Source: a virus. From it: a stretch of 51,582 nucleotides of DNA. A model generated the notes under the pieces. It searched no databases. It had not been told where the DNA came from and worked only from the letters and a program-made list of their open reading frames with translations. Both the position numbers and the translations under genes were made by a program. The stretch is from positions 1 to 51,582 of the IMG/VR virus record IMGVR_UViG_3300027917_000059; one strand, written 5' to 3'. Below are positions 28,836 to 38,002 of this stretch, piece after piece; the stretch's first letter is position 1; every line of letters begins with the position of its first letter.

Positions 28836-30617
28836 ATGATAGACAAAGAAATATTCTTCGAATATGGAGACAATGATTCTGAAGTTTTACAACTTGTTCA
28901 TCCGAGCAATTTTATAAAAACTGCAGAATATTCTCAGGCTTTAGTAGATTTTATAGCTACTCTCAAGGAGAAGGCAGACAGTATATATGCATTAGTTAAC
29001 GCCTTATCTGCTGGAGAGTATTATGGATCAAATCGAAATGGCGATTATTTTCCTGAAGAAGCCCTGAAGGAATATCATAAAACTTTTGAGGCACTTGGTC
29101 ATGTATATCGTCATCATGTAAATAAAGATCCGAAAAAATCTATGGGGCGTGTTGTATTTTCACATTACAACCCTGAGATGCATAGAGTTGAATTGATAAT
29201 AGAACTTGAAAAAAGTAAAGCTGATGATGTAATAGGTAAACTAGAAAAAGGAGACTTGCCAGCAGTATCAATGGGATGTAGAGTTCCGTGGGATGAATGT
29301 TCAATATGTGGAAATCGCGCGCGTACGCGAAAAGAATATTGTGAACATTTAGCCAAAAATATGAATGGTATATTGCCAAGTGGACAACGTATTGTAGCAA
29401 TAAATAGAATGCCAAAATTCTTTGATCTAAGTGTAGTGTTAATACCGGCGGATAGAACAGCCGGATTTTTATCTAAAGTAGCAGGATACAATGGGCAGGA
29501 AATAAAATTCATGAGCACAGTTAAAACAGCATCGAATTTAGATGTATCATTAGAAAAGCTGGCCGAACAGGACACTTATGCTGAAATAAGAAAAAATATT
29601 GAAGCAAAAGTAGATTGTGTGAGTTCTGACCCAAAAATGCTTATACGAAACACTCAGGCTAGAATACCGGAGGATAAGTTAAAGAAACTTGCTGAGTTTC
29701 CTTTGAATCAGGTATTATCTACGATGAATGCTTTACGTATTTTTCCTCTGAAGGAGGATTTTCAAAAATTAGCACTTTATAATTTAGGTGAGATAAGTCT
29801 TGCCAATGAATTGGAACAGAAAGGAGAGGTATTTGAAATTACTTCTGACACAGTTCCCGAAGTCCCTGTGGACGTAAACTTTAACAACTATAATGAAAAG
29901 GTAGCTACATTGTTAATGGAGCATGTGCCAGAAATGGCCATGACTAAAGAATTGGTTGTATCCAGAGCTTTAATTAAGGTAGCTGAAATAAAAGGTACAT
30001 ACTTTGAACCACTAGAACAATTGGAAGCTGTCAAGGAAACTGTTACACCAGCATTTCCGCAACAACCTCCAGCAGATAGAAGTTTTATAAGTAAAATCTT
30101 TTTTGGAAGTGAACCTGATCCAGAAACTACGGCACACAAGAATCCTATTATACCTATGGGTATTTTAGGAAGTCTATATTATGGATTTGCTAAAGTTTTT
30201 AATAATCCTAGTACAAATGGATTCAGAGAATTCATGTTAAAAAATAAATGGTTATTGCCAGTTATTATTGGCGCAGGAACAGCCGGCAGCTTGTTTGCTC
30301 AAAATGAAACATTCAAGAAAACTGCCAGTTTCGGCCAGTTTGCTGAAAGGGTTTTAGGTAGTTCACTTATTAGTATTCCAGTTTCATATTATGTGGCTGG
30401 TACTAAAGAGAACAAAGCTCGCAAGGGTGAACCAATAACGTCAACAGAGAACTTTATTAGAAAGCATCCCGTAATCACAGGGTTAGTTGCTTCTCTTGGC
30501 TATGCTCAGGCAAGCAAGATGCTAGACAAAACTCTAGGAGTAACTAAACTTGCTGAATTTATAACTAAATTGGATGATGCTCATCTACAACAAATATACA
30601 CAGACTTAATTAACTAA
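28836..30617 (+). CDS. Prohead maturation protease fused to a long C-terminal region
   Basis: 593 residues. Residues ~45-220 resemble a herpes/HK97-fold serine protease: YGSNRNGDYFPEEAL, the His region VYRHHVNKDPKKSMG (His93/94), HRVELIIELEK, and the serine loop LPAVSMGCRVPW (Ser145). A Cys knot (CSICGN...YCEH) follows. The remaining ~370 residues are helical, with repeated KLA/KTA motifs (LEKLAEQ, LKKLAEF, FQKLALY, FKKTASF) and two hydrophobic stretches near 440-470. The C-terminal part may act as scaffold or be self-cleaved. Placed, as expected, before the core and capsid genes. Confidence 0.75.
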   Translation: MIDKEIFFEYGDNDSEVLQLVHPSNFIKTAEYSQALVDFIATLKEKADSIYALVNALSAGEYYGSNRNGDYFPEEALKEYHKTFEALGHVYRHHVNKDPKKSMGRVVFSHYNPEMHRVELIIELEKSKADDVIGKLEKGDLPAVSMGCRVPWDECSICGNRARTRKEYCEHLAKNMNGILPSGQRIVAINRMPKFFDLSVVLIPADRTAGFLSKVAGYNGQEIKFMSTVKTASNLDVSLEKLAEQDTYAEIRKNIEAKVDCVSSDPKMLIRNTQARIPEDKLKKLAEFPLNQVLSTMNALRIFPLKEDFQKLALYNLGEISLANELEQKGEVFEITSDTVPEVPVDVNFNNYNEKVATLLMEHVPEMAMTKELVVSRALIKVAEIKGTYFEPLEQLEAVKETVTPAFPQQPPADRSFISKIFFGSEPDPETTAHKNPIIPMGILGSLYYGFAKVFNNPSTNGFREFMLKNKWLLPVIIGAGTAGSLFAQNETFKKTASFGQFAERVLGSSLISIPVSYYVAGTKENKARKGEPITSTENFIRKHPVITGLVASLGYAQASKMLDKTLGVTKLAEFITKLDDAHLQQIYTDLIN

Positions 30618-30634
30618 CTATAGGAGGTTAAAAC

Positions 30635-31312
30635 ATGGCTGGATTAAATGTCGATCAAATCCTTGAAAAATTAGGACGACAAAAAACTGCAGAAGAAAAG
30701 CTGGTTGAAGGATTAAGCGAGAAGTCTGCAGACGAAACTAAAGCCGAAGAAACCTCAGCAGAAGAAACTTCTAAAGAAGCAGAAGAATCTAAAGAAGAGG
30801 TTAAAGAGGAAGCTAAAGAAGAGACGAAAGAAGAAGAGAAAGAAGCTGAAGCTAAAGAAGAGAAGAAAGAAGAGACGAAAGAAGAAGAGAAAGAAGCTGA
30901 AGCTAAAGAAGAGAAGAAAGAAGCTGAATCAAAAGAAACCGAATCTAAAGAGGAAGATACTCGTACAGAAGCTGAAATAAAATTAGCTGAAGCTAAAGCA
31001 GCTTTTGAAGAAGCTCAGAAAGTCGTTGAAGCTGAACAAGCTGAAAAGACTGCTGAAGAAGCTAAGAAAGCTGAAGAAGAAGCAGAAAGAGTAAAAGAAG
31101 CTGAAGAAATCGGTCGCATTATGGCTCGTGGCTTTAATGATGAATTGAACAAAATAGCAAATACTGAAGATTCTGAAGAATCTAAAGAAGAAGCTAAAGA
31201 AGAAGTTAAAGAAGCTGAGAACAAAGAAGAAGCAAAACCAGCAGAAGAAGAACTTTCTAAACAAGCTCAGGTTCTTGTTAATCTATATTCTAAAGTATGG
31301 GGGAATGAATAA
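30635..31312 (+). CDS. Glu-rich prohead core/scaffold-type protein (225 aa)
   Basis: MAGLNVDQILEKLGRQKTAE... then an extremely Glu/Lys/Ala-rich helix-forming region (~30-165), including a perfect 17-residue repeat (KEETKEEEKEAEAKEEK twice). Near the C-terminus is ARGFNDELNKIANTEDSEES, a motif shared with the next gene. Composition, and position between protease and capsid, fit a core or scaffold protein degraded during maturation. SD AGGAGG. Confidence 0.65.
   Translation: MAGLNVDQILEKLGRQKTAEEKLVEGLSEKSADETKAEETSAEETSKEAEESKEEVKEEAKEETKEEEKEAEAKEEKKEETKEEEKEAEAKEEKKEAESKETESKEEDTRTEAEIKLAEAKAAFEEAQKVVEAEQAEKTAEEAKKAEEEAERVKEAEEIGRIMARGFNDELNKIANTEDSEESKEEAKEEVKEAENKEEAKPAEEELSKQAQVLVNLYSKVWGNE
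30818..30919 (+). repeat. Two perfect 51-bp tandem repeats
   Basis: Units at 30818-30868 and 30869-30919 encode 17 residues each in the Glu-rich core protein. Likely prone to copy-number change. Confidence 0.85.
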
Positions 31313-31647
31313 TGAGTTTATTAGAAAGATATGAACTAATGAAAGAAGCAGAACAAGAGACTCAGGTTTCTGAAGAAGAAGTAAAGGTAGCTTCTGAAAG
31401 AATGGAGGTTCTTGCAAAATATGCTGAAGCTGCTGACGAAGCTTTAAAAGCTGAATTCGGCGAAGACTACTCTCTTGAAGATGTAGAAAAATTAGCAGAA
31501 ATGTTAATTGCAAGAGATCTGGAAATTGATGATGAAGAAGTTAAAGTTGCAGAATTAGTAGAGGCAGGACAAGTCCTTGCACGCTCTTTTGCAGAAGAAC
31601 TTCAAAAACTTGCAAATGAATCTGAAGAAAATTCAGAGGAAAAATAA
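31312..31647 (+). CDS. Acidic core-type protein (111 aa)
   Basis: MSLLERYELMKEAEQETQVS..., Glu-rich and helical; ends RSFAEELQKLANESEENSEE, clearly related to the C-terminal motif of the previous protein, so the two may be paralogous in part. Start joined as TAATG. Probably a second prohead core component. Confidence 0.6.
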   Translation: MSLLERYELMKEAEQETQVSEEEVKVASERMEVLAKYAEAADEALKAEFGEDYSLEDVEKLAEMLIARDLEIDDEEVKVAELVEAGQVLARSFAEELQKLANESEENSEEK

Positions 31648-31660
31648 CTAGAGAATAATA

Positions 31661-31990
31661 ATGGATGCTGAATTAAGAAAATTAGCCGCAGATGCAATAG
31701 TTCAATTACGTGATGAAGTACTAGAAAAAACAGCAGAACTTGAGTTAAAAGACAAGTCACAAAAACTCGCTTTTAAATTGTTCAAGTTAGGTTCTATATC
31801 AGCTGAAGATCTAGAAGAATCCATTGAAAAATTTGCATCTAAAACTTTCGAAGAATTAAATTTGATGGAAAAAGCCATCGAATTCAATATACGACAGGGC
31901 AATACTAAATTCGGTACCCTTAGTTCTCGTATACAAGACGATGATACGTTAGATCCGTTGACTCGTTATTTATTATCAGATGTACTTTAA
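31661..31990 (+). CDS. Helical head-region protein (109 aa)
   Basis: MDAELRKLAADAIVQLRDEV... is helical with LRKLAADA, LEKTAEL and SQKLAFK motifs like its neighbours, then TLDPLTRYLLSDVL at the C-terminus. Probably part of the prohead core set. No SD stronger than GAGAA. Confidence 0.55.
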   Translation: MDAELRKLAADAIVQLRDEVLEKTAELELKDKSQKLAFKLFKLGSISAEDLEESIEKFASKTFEELNLMEKAIEFNIRQGNTKFGTLSSRIQDDDTLDPLTRYLLSDVL

Positions 31991-31995
31991 ATTGG

Positions 31996-32013
31996 GTACA
32001 TTATTAATTGGAG
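31996..32013 (+). promoter_or_regulatory. Leader element shared with the 33553 gene
   Basis: GTACATTATTAATTGGAG, nearly identical to GTACATTAATAATTGGAG at 33527-33544. Both end in the SD and lie 26-28 bp before an ATG. Confidence 0.35.
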
Positions 32014-32023
32014 GAAGAAGTAA

Positions 32024-32452
32024 ATGCTTCAAATACTAAGTAACTTAAATCTTGTTACCAGAATGGATCTCGAGGCTAGCACTTGGATTCTAGCTTCTGG
32101 TGTTACAGGTACTTGGGTAGCTCCAGGCGGCGATGACGATGTAGATAAACCTACAGCAGGCGACTTCGCGTTCCCAATTTGGTCAGAATCTAATAGAGAC
32201 GGTAGTGCTGGTTTCTCTCCAGACATACACTCTACAGGCAATGTTACTGTTATATATGGTAAATTGCGTGCGGTTACTGATCAATTTACAGGAACACCTG
32301 CAGCAGGCGAAGCTCTATTCGTTGACGCTACCGGTAAACTAACAACAACTGATCCAGGCTCTGGAGTAGTTGTAGCTAGATGTACAAAACCATCACACTC
32401 TTCGACCTACTTAGGTCAGGGTTTCACAGCAATTGAATTTGTAACTGTATAA
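32024..32452 (+). CDS. Capsid decoration-type protein (142 aa)
   Basis: MLQILSNLNLVTRMDLEAST... is Gly/Thr/Ala-rich and probably all-beta (GNVTVIYGKLRAVTDQF, then AAGEALFVDATGKLTTTDPG). Located directly before the capsid gene with a strong GGAGG SD. This is the usual place and composition of head decoration or stabilisation proteins, hence the call; there is no decisive motif. Confidence 0.55.
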   Translation: MLQILSNLNLVTRMDLEASTWILASGVTGTWVAPGGDDDVDKPTAGDFAFPIWSESNRDGSAGFSPDIHSTGNVTVIYGKLRAVTDQFTGTPAAGEALFVDATGKLTTTDPGSGVVVARCTKPSHSSTYLGQGFTAIEFVTV

Positions 32453-32465
32453 GGAGGGTTATAAT

Positions 32466-33386
32466 ATGGAAAATATCAGTGCAAGTACGATAAACGAACT
32501 GTTTATCCAAAAGCTGAACTCTCCTGAAGGCCTTGAAAAAGTAGCGCAAGAGGGTTCTGCGTTCATACGTCAGAAACTACGTGAGGTTTCTTTCGCAAGA
32601 AAGATCGTACAACCTGAGTATGTAACAAAAATGGATCTGCAAAGATCTGTAAATCATGACGGTATGGTTAGAATAGTTGACATCGAACCTGAATCAAAGG
32701 CTATGATTGTTAACTTCCGTGGTAACCCCACAACTAACTACGTAATGGGCGAACGTTATGAGATCCCATTCTTCTTCGTATCTAGCGAAGACTTCCAAAA
32801 AACAGAAGAAGAGCTTTTAGCTTACGACATGCCTTTAACAGACGTGATCGAAAAGAATTCTGTTTTGGATATTCAAGAGACAGAAGATACTGCATTCATC
32901 TCTCAAGTAGGCGCAGCTATCGACATTGAAGTAGCAGCTGGAAATCAGACACACGTGTCCGGTCTCTATGCAACTTCTGGCGAAGTTGACTCTATCGTAA
33001 AGAAAGACTTTAAAGCTCTATTTGACACACTTGACGGAAATAAATTAAGATGTGAAGTCATCTTAATGGATTCTACAATGTTCAATAGACTCTTCTTATA
33101 TGATGCTACTACAGCAGGTGACGCAGTAGGTTCAGAAACTCATGTAAATGGTTACTCTTATTCAACATTATTTGGTCGTAGATTGATCGTTTCTAACAAG
33201 AAATCATTGTTAGATAATACTATCTACGCATTCACAGCTCAAGAATTCTTCGGAAACTTCTATATTCTGAATGACACCAAATTCTGGATTGAAAAGAAAA
33301 AGAATATCATTTCATGGGCAGCTTATGAGACAATTGGTATGGGTATTGGTAATACCAAATCTTGTGCTAAATTAACTCTTAGCTAA
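32466..33386 (+). CDS. Major capsid protein (HK97-fold type)
   Basis: 306 residues with SD GGAGG. The N-terminus (MENISASTINELFIQKLN) includes GLEKVAQEGSAFIRQKL, a possible delta or cleavage region carrying the x-K-x-A motif. The body has an E-loop-like stretch (NFRGNPTTNYVMGERYEIPF), a spine-helix candidate (EEELLAYDMPLTDVIEK) and the terminal LIVSNKKSLLDNTIYAFTA typical of phage capsid A-domains. It follows protease, core and decoration genes and ends in a strong terminator, consistent with high expression. Confidence 0.8.
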   Translation: MENISASTINELFIQKLNSPEGLEKVAQEGSAFIRQKLREVSFARKIVQPEYVTKMDLQRSVNHDGMVRIVDIEPESKAMIVNFRGNPTTNYVMGERYEIPFFFVSSEDFQKTEEELLAYDMPLTDVIEKNSVLDIQETEDTAFISQVGAAIDIEVAAGNQTHVSGLYATSGEVDSIVKKDFKALFDTLDGNKLRCEVILMDSTMFNRLFLYDATTAGDAVGSETHVNGYSYSTLFGRRLIVSNKKSLLDNTIYAFTAQEFFGNFYILNDTKFWIEKKKNIISWAAYETIGMGIGNTKSCAKLTLS

Positions 33387-33410
33387 TCTGTAGAAATAGT
33401 TGATATTTCG

Positions 33411-33434
33411 GGCCGGCATTGACCGGCCTTTTTT
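33411..33434 (+). terminator. Strong intrinsic terminator after the capsid gene
   Basis: GGCCGG-CATTGA-CCGGCC followed by TTTTTT. Confidence 0.92.
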
Positions 33435-33443
33435 GTATAATCC

Positions 33444-33472
33444 TTGACTATGAAGCGGATTATAGATATATT
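33444..33472 (+). promoter_or_regulatory. Sigma70-like promoter after the capsid terminator
   Basis: TTGACT, 17 bp, TATATT; it would restart transcription for the fibre/tail gene block. Confidence 0.6.
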
Positions 33473-33552
33473 AAATGGTAAAAATATTTTTAAATTAGCG
33501 TAAATTTACAAAAAATTGTAAATAATGTACATTAATAATTGGAGATAATTAA

Positions 33553-35484
33553 ATGGCGATAAATGATGCACATTGGTCAATCAACAGAGATACAAAAGTA
33601 ATTTCGTATATTGGAGATGACCATGACGGAGCTTCTCCTTCTTATGCAACGGTTATTGATTTTCATAGATGGCTTCAAAGCTTGGCCGATGATGCTGTTG
33701 CCACTGGAGATGACGAGCTTGATATTACAAACGTGGATCCGTCACGTAGATCAACGGATAATATTATAACCCTAATTAATGGGTACACCTTATATGAAGC
33801 GGGGGCAACTCCAGCATCTGAACATCTTTACGATGGATCTATTATTCAGAATGGCGGAGATGATATCTGGGATGGTATTGTAAACTTTGGTAACTCTGAT
33901 GTACAGATTCAAATTATACAAGACGGTTCGGTCCTTTCAGATGATTGGTGGAATCATAGAGATAAAGTATATGGAGATGGTGGTCTAAACTATTCAGATA
34001 CACAGGGTATCTCTCATAGGTTTATGATTAAAGTTAGAGAGTCTGGAGCTGATATAGACGGAAGAAGACTTATTGGTACTAGTAGACGATTTGGTTATAC
34101 ATACGCAGAGTTCTCAATTAACGGAACTTCTCGTGGTAATAACGTACTTGCATTATCAGATTCTAATGACTTGAATAATGAAACTGTTCTTGCAACAGTA
34201 TCTGGATGGTCTACTATTACAAACTTGACTGAAGGTTATATAGGCCTCGATGTTGATAATAATGGTACTCCTGAGTATTATTACTCTCAGTGGGACAGAG
34301 ATGTATATACCATCAATCAGTTTTACGAGAGAATGAAATACATTACTCGTGATGGTAGCGGAGAAACTCTCTATGGCTTGAATGGTGAATTATTCAGAGG
34401 TATAACTCACGAAATTAATTATGGTTCTCTTTCTGGAACCTTCGATGAAGCATATCCTATAGCGTGGTCAGGAACTTATTCTGGAACAGGACAAGTACTT
34501 GCAGACAATGGTTCAAATAAAGTTTGGATTCAGATTCTTACTGGTCAGGCACCTGCAGCTTCTGATTCACTAGAACAAGTATCACCCGACGCAGCTACAG
34601 CAACAGTATCATCTACAACAGATCGTTCTGCAACAGTTTCAAAGCCTTTCGTAGGTGCTTCTACTGGTAGTGCTATCATTGGTGCTTATGGTGTTGGTAT
34701 TGAGGTCGCAGATTTAACTTCTGCTGATAAGGTAACTGACCTTACGAATGCTGTAGTTCCACCACCTAACTATGTAACTAATACAGTTGCAGGTCTAGCA
34801 AGTGGTGAAGATAGAGTACTTGTAGCACCTTGGGATGGTTCAAGTTATGATGTCAATGGTGATCCGGAGATTAATAAAAGTCAATTAGTGCTTGTTTCTG
34901 GATTAACTACAGACGATATTACTGAGGTGGTAGTTTCTGGTATTGGCGGAGCCACTATACCTTCTGATACACCTAGTGACGGTTACATTCGTGTAACAGA
35001 TAATAATGGATTTGAACGTAGATTACATTATTCTGCTTGGTCAGGATATGTATTTACAATCAGTGGAGGTGATTACGGAGATGGCAATGAAGACTTTAAC
35101 TCTGTAAATGCCGATGCAGGAAACAATGCTTATATAGCTTACATTGACGAACTTGCGGAAGGTACCCTTGTAAACGATGGTAGCTTAACAATAGGTGTAA
35201 CATATAAGATTGAAACTACTGGTACATCTAACTTTGTATCAGTGGGTGCAGCAGATAGTAATCCCGGCACTATATTTACTGCAACTGGAACAGATGGTGG
35301 AGGCAACGGCACAGTTCGTATCTATACATGTTCAAGTACATTTACATCTGTACAGGCTGGTTCTAGAGATTTGCTTGTATTAGTACGTGATGGAGCTTCT
35401 ACACCAATTAAACAGTTCATCTCGAGTTGGTCACAAACTACTTCACCACAAACTATTACTGCGATCAGAACCACTGATGCCTAA
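33553..35484 (+). CDS. Large beta-rich virion protein (643 aa)
   Basis: MAINDAHWSINRDTKVISYI... is Asp/Gly/Ser/Thr-rich, with regular beta patterns and no signal peptide. Segments: an N-terminal ~1-250 domain (SHRFMIKVRESGADIDGRRL), a Thr/Ala/Ser-rich middle, and a C-terminal domain (SLTIGVTYKIETTGTSNFVS, then VGAADSNPGTIFTATGT) seen in many phage fibre or whisker-like proteins. Probably a head fibre, tail fibre or appendage component. First gene after the promoter at 33444-33472. Confidence 0.65.
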   Translation: MAINDAHWSINRDTKVISYIGDDHDGASPSYATVIDFHRWLQSLADDAVATGDDELDITNVDPSRRSTDNIITLINGYTLYEAGATPASEHLYDGSIIQNGGDDIWDGIVNFGNSDVQIQIIQDGSVLSDDWWNHRDKVYGDGGLNYSDTQGISHRFMIKVRESGADIDGRRLIGTSRRFGYTYAEFSINGTSRGNNVLALSDSNDLNNETVLATVSGWSTITNLTEGYIGLDVDNNGTPEYYYSQWDRDVYTINQFYERMKYITRDGSGETLYGLNGELFRGITHEINYGSLSGTFDEAYPIAWSGTYSGTGQVLADNGSNKVWIQILTGQAPAASDSLEQVSPDAATATVSSTTDRSATVSKPFVGASTGSAIIGAYGVGIEVADLTSADKVTDLTNAVVPPPNYVTNTVAGLASGEDRVLVAPWDGSSYDVNGDPEINKSQLVLVSGLTTDDITEVVVSGIGGATIPSDTPSDGYIRVTDNNGFERRLHYSAWSGYVFTISGGDYGDGNEDFNSVNADAGNNAYIAYIDELAEGTLVNDGSLTIGVTYKIETTGTSNFVSVGAADSNPGTIFTATGTDGGGNGTVRIYTCSSTFTSVQAGSRDLLVLVRDGASTPIKQFISSWSQTTSPQTITAIRTTDA

Positions 35485-35903
35485 TGGAATGTGGAAATTG
35501 TACGGTTTGTTGTACAGTTTGTGTTATACCAGAACTTAATAAAAAGGCTGGAGAACACTGCGTTAATTGTAGTGGAACTAACTGTAAAATATGGGGAGAT
35601 CACCCACAGACATGCAAAGAATTTGAATGTGCATATTATCAGGGTGGTAACAATATAGAGTTACGCCCTGATAAATGTGGAATAATGTTTTACAAGAGAA
35701 GTGATAGAATATTTATAGGAGTTGTAGTACCAGACACAAAAGTCACTGATTTAGCAAAAGCACAGATAGCTTCATTTAATAAACAAGGATACTCAGTAAT
35801 AATGATGAAACTTGGAGAAAATCCTCATATTATTCTAGCCGAAGGACATACAGCAAAAGAAATAGAGGAAGAACATAGAAGGATATTAAATGGCAACCTA
35901 TAG
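35484..35903 (+). CDS. Cys-rich YkgJ-like metal-cluster protein (139 aa)
   Basis: The first ~60 residues hold CGNCTVCCTVC, then CVNCSGTNC and CKEFEC, the Cys spacing of the YkgJ family (predicted zinc or iron-sulfur chelators). The rest is a small alpha/beta region (DRIFIGVVVPDTKVTDLAKA). It overlaps both fibre-type neighbours (TAATG, and 14 bp). Enzymatic role unknown; a cytoplasmic modifier or assembly factor of the fibre proteins is one possibility. Confidence 0.65.
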   Translation: MECGNCTVCCTVCVIPELNKKAGEHCVNCSGTNCKIWGDHPQTCKEFECAYYQGGNNIELRPDKCGIMFYKRSDRIFIGVVVPDTKVTDLAKAQIASFNKQGYSVIMMKLGENPHIILAEGHTAKEIEEEHRRILNGNL

Positions 35904-37767
35904 CACAGATTTAACGACTCTCAATACTACCGATAGCACAGGCACATATACAGAGTTTGCTTCACCTTATAATGGAGGAGGTACTCCAGATTTTTCTGGT
36001 GAACAATATATTCAAGGTGTAGACTGCGTATCTCAAAATACTGGTAAAGCTGTAGGGCTTGAAATTTCATGTGTATACGACCATGGATCTGGTTATTCTT
36101 TTAGTGCAGGTGATGTTATATTTATGTGGATGTTCTATTTTGCAGGAACAAACTTAGAGTCTTATGCTAACTCTGGTTGGAGATTAGCAATAGGCTCAAG
36201 CACATCAGCATGGGATTGGTTTCGTGTTGGTGGTAATGACTACGGCTCTCATAAGTATGGGGGGTGGTTTAACTTTGCTGTTGACCCCACAGCTACAGAA
36301 ACTGGAACAGTCGGTGGCGGTAATGGTGGTACGTATAGATATTTTGGTAATGTACCATACACTCAAAATGAGGTAAATAAAGGTGATCCAGTGGCTATTG
36401 ATGCTATTAGAGCAGGACGTGGAGTTATCAGTATAACAGGCGCAGGAGGTTCTTTCTCTGAATTAGCTCAATACAACGACTATAATGATGGCGGAACACC
36501 TCCAGGCACAAGTTCAACCTCTGTAGATTCCGGATATCATGTACTAGGTTTATTTCAAGCAGCTGGTGGTAGCTATCTTTGGAAAGGTTTATTATCACTA
36601 GGCACAACAGGGGCATCAGTAACATTTAGTGATTCAAATGAAACTATAATTATAGATGACTGTCCACATACTTACCCATCTTTTAATAAAGTAGAAATAA
36701 ATAATGCAAGTTCATCTGTAAGTTTAACTAATATTACTTTTATTTCTACAGCTACTACAGCTAATGGTGTAGGTTATTTTGAAATGGTTGACAATGCTAC
36801 AACATCTATGGATGGGTGTTCGTTTGTATCTATGGGAACATTTATATTTCAAAGTAATGCAAGTGTGCTTGGGTGTTCTTTTGTAGGTTGTAATAATATA
36901 ACCGCCGGTGGCGGAACATTTACTGGATCAAAAGTTCTTTTGTCATCTGTAGCAGCAGATGGTTATGCATTAACTTGGGATGAAACTACAGACCCAGATG
37001 GCAATCTTGACAGCATGACTTTTTCAAAAGGAACTAATGATCATCACGCTATATATTTTGGTGACACTATTCCTACAAGTATAACTCTACGTGATATTGC
37101 TTTTGGGACTGGATTTAGTGCAAGCAATAATCAAAATAGTTCAACACTATATTTTGCAGATACTAGTGGAACCATAACAGTAAATTTAGTAGGGTGTACA
37201 GGTAATATTTCCTACAAGTCTGCTGGTGCAGATATTGATCTTGTAATTGATCCTGTTACACTTGAAATAGAAGTTACTGATATTGATACTCAGACAACAG
37301 TTTCTGGAGTCACTATCCTTATAGAAGTGGCAGATGGAACCAATTTTCCATATCAAGATCCTGTAACTATAAGTGGCACCGGTTTTACAGCATGGGTAGT
37401 ACATTCAGGGCATGGGTTATCAACGAATGATTATGTAGTTACTCGCGGAGTAACTAATGATGACGATTATAATGGAGTACATCAAATTACTGTACTAGAT
37501 GCAGATCAATATATTTATACAACTGATGAAAGCATAGGGTCTTCTCCGGCAGAAGGAACTCCTATAATAACATTTGCTCCTATTTTTGGATTTACAGATC
37601 CAGATGGTTTAATAAGTGATACCAGAACTTGGGCAAATAATCAATTGATTACTGGAAAAGCTAGAAAAGCTGATGCAAGCCCATATTACAAACAGCAACC
37701 TATTACTGGAGAAATAGATAATACTGCGGGGCTAAGTATAGGTATACAATTAATTAGGGATGAATAA
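35890..37767 (+). CDS. Large beta-helix-like fibre/tail protein (625 aa)
   Basis: MATYSTDLTTLNTTDSTGTY... The middle (~215-440) has repeated short strands (NKVEINNASSSVSLTNITF, VGYFEMVDNATTSMDGCSF) typical of right-handed beta-helices of tail spikes and fibres. The C-terminus (~450-625) has Ig-like strands (VSGVTILIEVADGTNFPYQD). Probably a receptor-binding or appendage protein. SD AAGGA. Confidence 0.65.
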   Translation: MATYSTDLTTLNTTDSTGTYTEFASPYNGGGTPDFSGEQYIQGVDCVSQNTGKAVGLEISCVYDHGSGYSFSAGDVIFMWMFYFAGTNLESYANSGWRLAIGSSTSAWDWFRVGGNDYGSHKYGGWFNFAVDPTATETGTVGGGNGGTYRYFGNVPYTQNEVNKGDPVAIDAIRAGRGVISITGAGGSFSELAQYNDYNDGGTPPGTSSTSVDSGYHVLGLFQAAGGSYLWKGLLSLGTTGASVTFSDSNETIIIDDCPHTYPSFNKVEINNASSSVSLTNITFISTATTANGVGYFEMVDNATTSMDGCSFVSMGTFIFQSNASVLGCSFVGCNNITAGGGTFTGSKVLLSSVAADGYALTWDETTDPDGNLDSMTFSKGTNDHHAIYFGDTIPTSITLRDIAFGTGFSASNNQNSSTLYFADTSGTITVNLVGCTGNISYKSAGADIDLVIDPVTLEIEVTDIDTQTTVSGVTILIEVADGTNFPYQDPVTISGTGFTAWVVHSGHGLSTNDYVVTRGVTNDDDYNGVHQITVLDADQYIYTTDESIGSSPAEGTPIITFAPIFGFTDPDGLISDTRTWANNQLITGKARKADASPYYKQQPITGEIDNTAGLSIGIQLIRDE

Positions 37768-37768
37768 A

Positions 37769-38002
37769 ATGGCAGAAATGGAAGCAGGAGAAAAAGAGCT
37801 AAGATTAGTTTTTGAAGAAACAACTACACGAAATGTGCAAGCAATGCTAGATCATGGAAATGAAACACGCAAACTTATGCGCGAACTTCAAGAAAAAGTT
37901 AGAAAACAAGATGATACAATAATTGAATTAAATAAACAGATTCAAGCTTTTAAATTACAATTAGCTAATTTACAAATGGAAGTTTATAAAGGTGGAACTT
38001 AA
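37769..38002 (+). CDS. Short coiled-coil protein (77 aa)
   Basis: MAEMEAGEKELRLVFEETTT... The whole chain is one amphipathic coiled coil (RELQEKVRKQDDTIIELNKQ). Start at the second ATG, with AGGG 9 bases upstream; an ATG three codons earlier is possible. Could be a trimerisation or scaffolding partner of the adjacent fibre proteins. Confidence 0.6.
   Translation: MAEMEAGEKELRLVFEETTTRNVQAMLDHGNETRKLMRELQEKVRKQDDTIIELNKQIQAFKLQLANLQMEVYKGGT

Noticed and set aside
30818-30919. CRISPR-like repeats
   Set aside because: Direct tandem repeats without spacers, in frame within a coding gene.
30983-31513. Several long minus-strand frames opposite the Glu-rich genes
   Set aside because: Stop codons are rare opposite GAA/AAA-rich sequence; composition (Phe/Ser/Leu-rich) is a compositional artefact.
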